Below, piece after piece: positions 63,268 to 64,000 of a DNA stretch of 64,000 nt (the first letter of the stretch is position 1; each line of letters opens with the position of its first letter). The position numbers were made by a program, and so were the translations under genes. The notes under the pieces are model-generated. The model saw nothing but the letters and a program-made list of their open reading frames with translations, was not told where the DNA came from and did no database searches. The stretch is from contig JANYCZ010000011.1 of the NCBI GenBank assembly GCA_025360015.1, forward strand, positions 124,001 to 188,000, in the 5' to 3' direction. The stretch is from Verrucomicrobiota bacterium. Lineage in GTDB: Bacteria; Verrucomicrobiota; Verrucomicrobiia; Verrucomicrobiales; Verrucomicrobiaceae.

Positions 63268-63397
63268 CGTTGTTATTTTTGAAATAAGCCGGGAGACGGG
63301 AAACTCCAACAACGAGTCTGCGAAAAGCGAGGGTTGCGCCCCCGGCCCGCCTTTCCATCTTCCGCGACCTTTCCTTCCCCCTTCCACACCACATTTC

Positions 63398-64000
63398 ATG
63401 GAAAACGTCATCATCATCGGCACCGGCTGCGCCGGCTACACGGCGGCCATTTACACCGGCCGCGCCAACTTGAAGCCCCTCATCCTCTCCGGCAACATGC
63501 CCGGCGGGCAGCTCACCACGACCACGGAGGTCGAAAACTTTCCCGGCTTCCCGAACGGCATCATGGGGCCGGAGCTGATGATGAACATGCAGACGCAGGC
63601 GGAAAAATTCGGCGCACGCATCGAGTACTCGCTTGTCAGCAGCGTCAAAAAGACCGCAGCAGGCTATTTCGAAGTGCACACTGACGGCGGCACCGTGTAT
63701 GAAACCCACACCGTGATTGTGGCCACAGGCGCTTCCCCGAAGCACCTCGGCCTGCCAAACGAGAAAGGCCTCATCGGTCGCGGTTTGACCAGTTGTGCCA
63801 CCTGCGATGGTGCCTTCTACCGCAACGTCCCCGTCTGCGTCATCGGTGGTGGAGACAGCGCCTGCGAAGAAGCCGGATTCCTCACCAAATTCGCCAGCAC
63901 CGTCTATTTAATCCATCGCCGCGACTCCCTGCGAGCTTCGAAGATCATGGCCGACCGCGCCTTGGCCAATCCGAAGATCAAGCCCGTCTGGAACTCCACC
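63398..64000 (+). CDS. trxB: Thioredoxin reductase (partial, 3' end off the window)
   Basis: It reduces thioredoxin with NADPH through FAD and a redox disulfide. About 201 N-terminal residues are visible: [19 protein letters not shown] (FAD; the Pro usually in GSGPAG is Cys here), [32 protein letters not shown], the active-site CATCDGAFY, and NADPH motif [14 protein letters not shown]. The right edge cuts it. It is divergent from the NupG-like gene. Confidence 0.95.
   Translation, partial: MENVIIIGTGCAGYTAAIYTGRANLKPLILSGNMPGGQLTTTTEVENFPGFPNGIMGPELMMNMQTQAEKFGARIEYSLVSSVKKTAAGYFEVHTDGGTVYETHTVIVATGASPKHLGLPNEKGLIGRGLTSCATCDGAFYRNVPVCVIGGGDSACEEAGFLTKFASTVYLIHRRDSLRASKIMADRALANPKIKPVWNST

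Noticed and set aside
1-64000. Search for CRISPR arrays, tRNA genes, insertion sequences and prophage genes
   Set aside because: No regular spaced direct repeats, no cloverleaf with CCA-type ends and no transposase, integrase or phage structural gene could be recognised by eye.

Overview
This window is a GC-rich, densely coded piece of bacterial chromosome. Its gene content points to a Verrucomicrobia-type, Prosthecobacter/Verrucomicrobium-like Gram-negative organism. The pointers are a DUF1501 plus DUF1549/DUF1553 pair, sulfatase and SGNH-type secreted hydrolases, a YHYH protein with FN3-like repeats, a multiheme cytochrome fused to HEAT/TPR repeats, and many two-gene nucleotidyltransferase or toxin-antitoxin-like modules. 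The taxonomic call is an inference from gene content, because no rRNA gene is present.

Layout. 1-3031 (minus): mcsA-mcsB-clpC, a protein-arginine-phosphorylation and unfoldase operon whose clpC end runs off the left edge. 3115-6465: HAD phosphatase, SGNH hydrolase, glutathione-independent formaldehyde dehydrogenase with a clear terminator, and a glutaredoxin-like protein. 6536-13983 (minus): hybrid sensor kinase, two secreted alpha/beta hydrolases and an OmpR-type kinase/regulator pair. 14104-19732: YHYH secreted protein, small sigma-like factor, membrane zinc peptidase, beta-propeller protein and a secreted protein of unknown role. 19739-24060 (minus): succinate dehydrogenase sdhC-sdhA-sdhB, interrupted between sdhA and sdhB by a two-gene nucleotidyltransferase module. 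24589-28505 (minus): thiolase, CoA-transferase and SDR reductase of acetoacetyl-CoA metabolism, separated by repeat-bearing gaps.

28604-33654: glyoxalase, BrnT/CopG-type toxin-antitoxin pair, HU, gamma-carbonic-anhydrase-like protein, bifunctional-nuclease-family protein, and an octaheme cytochrome with HEAT and TPR repeats. 33706-39437: OmpA protein, M23 peptidase, UppP, DUF2062, TPR protein and serine hydrolase. 39548-40299: a second nucleotidyltransferase module whose C-terminus looks eroded. 40499-45703: Gfo/Idh oxidoreductase, otsA-otsB for trehalose synthesis, and a divergent GH37 trehalase. 45795-47035: GNAT acetyltransferase and a MntA/HepT module.

47140-51134: a translationally coupled DUF1501, DUF1549/DUF1553 and ExbB-like membrane protein set, followed by a paralogous membrane protein. 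51176-51597 (minus): RNase P RNA with a promoter whose predicted start agrees with the P1 helix. 51713-54317: EF-hand protein, DUF3828-like protein and a sulfatase. 54343-59707 (minus): glycine cleavage genes gcvT-gcvH-gcvP with an aspartyl/asparaginyl beta-hydroxylase gene embedded. 59799-64000: M3 oligopeptidase, NupG-like MFS transporter, and thioredoxin reductase cut by the right edge.

Most genes are ordinary metabolism and envelope functions. The points most worth a second look are the nucleotidyltransferase module inside the sdh operon, the tandem ExbB-like/paralogue pair attached to the DUF1501-DUF1549 genes, the eroded second nucleotidyltransferase, the beta-hydroxylase within the gcv operon, and the concentration of four toxin-antitoxin-like modules in 64 kb. 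No tRNA, CRISPR array, insertion sequence or prophage was seen.
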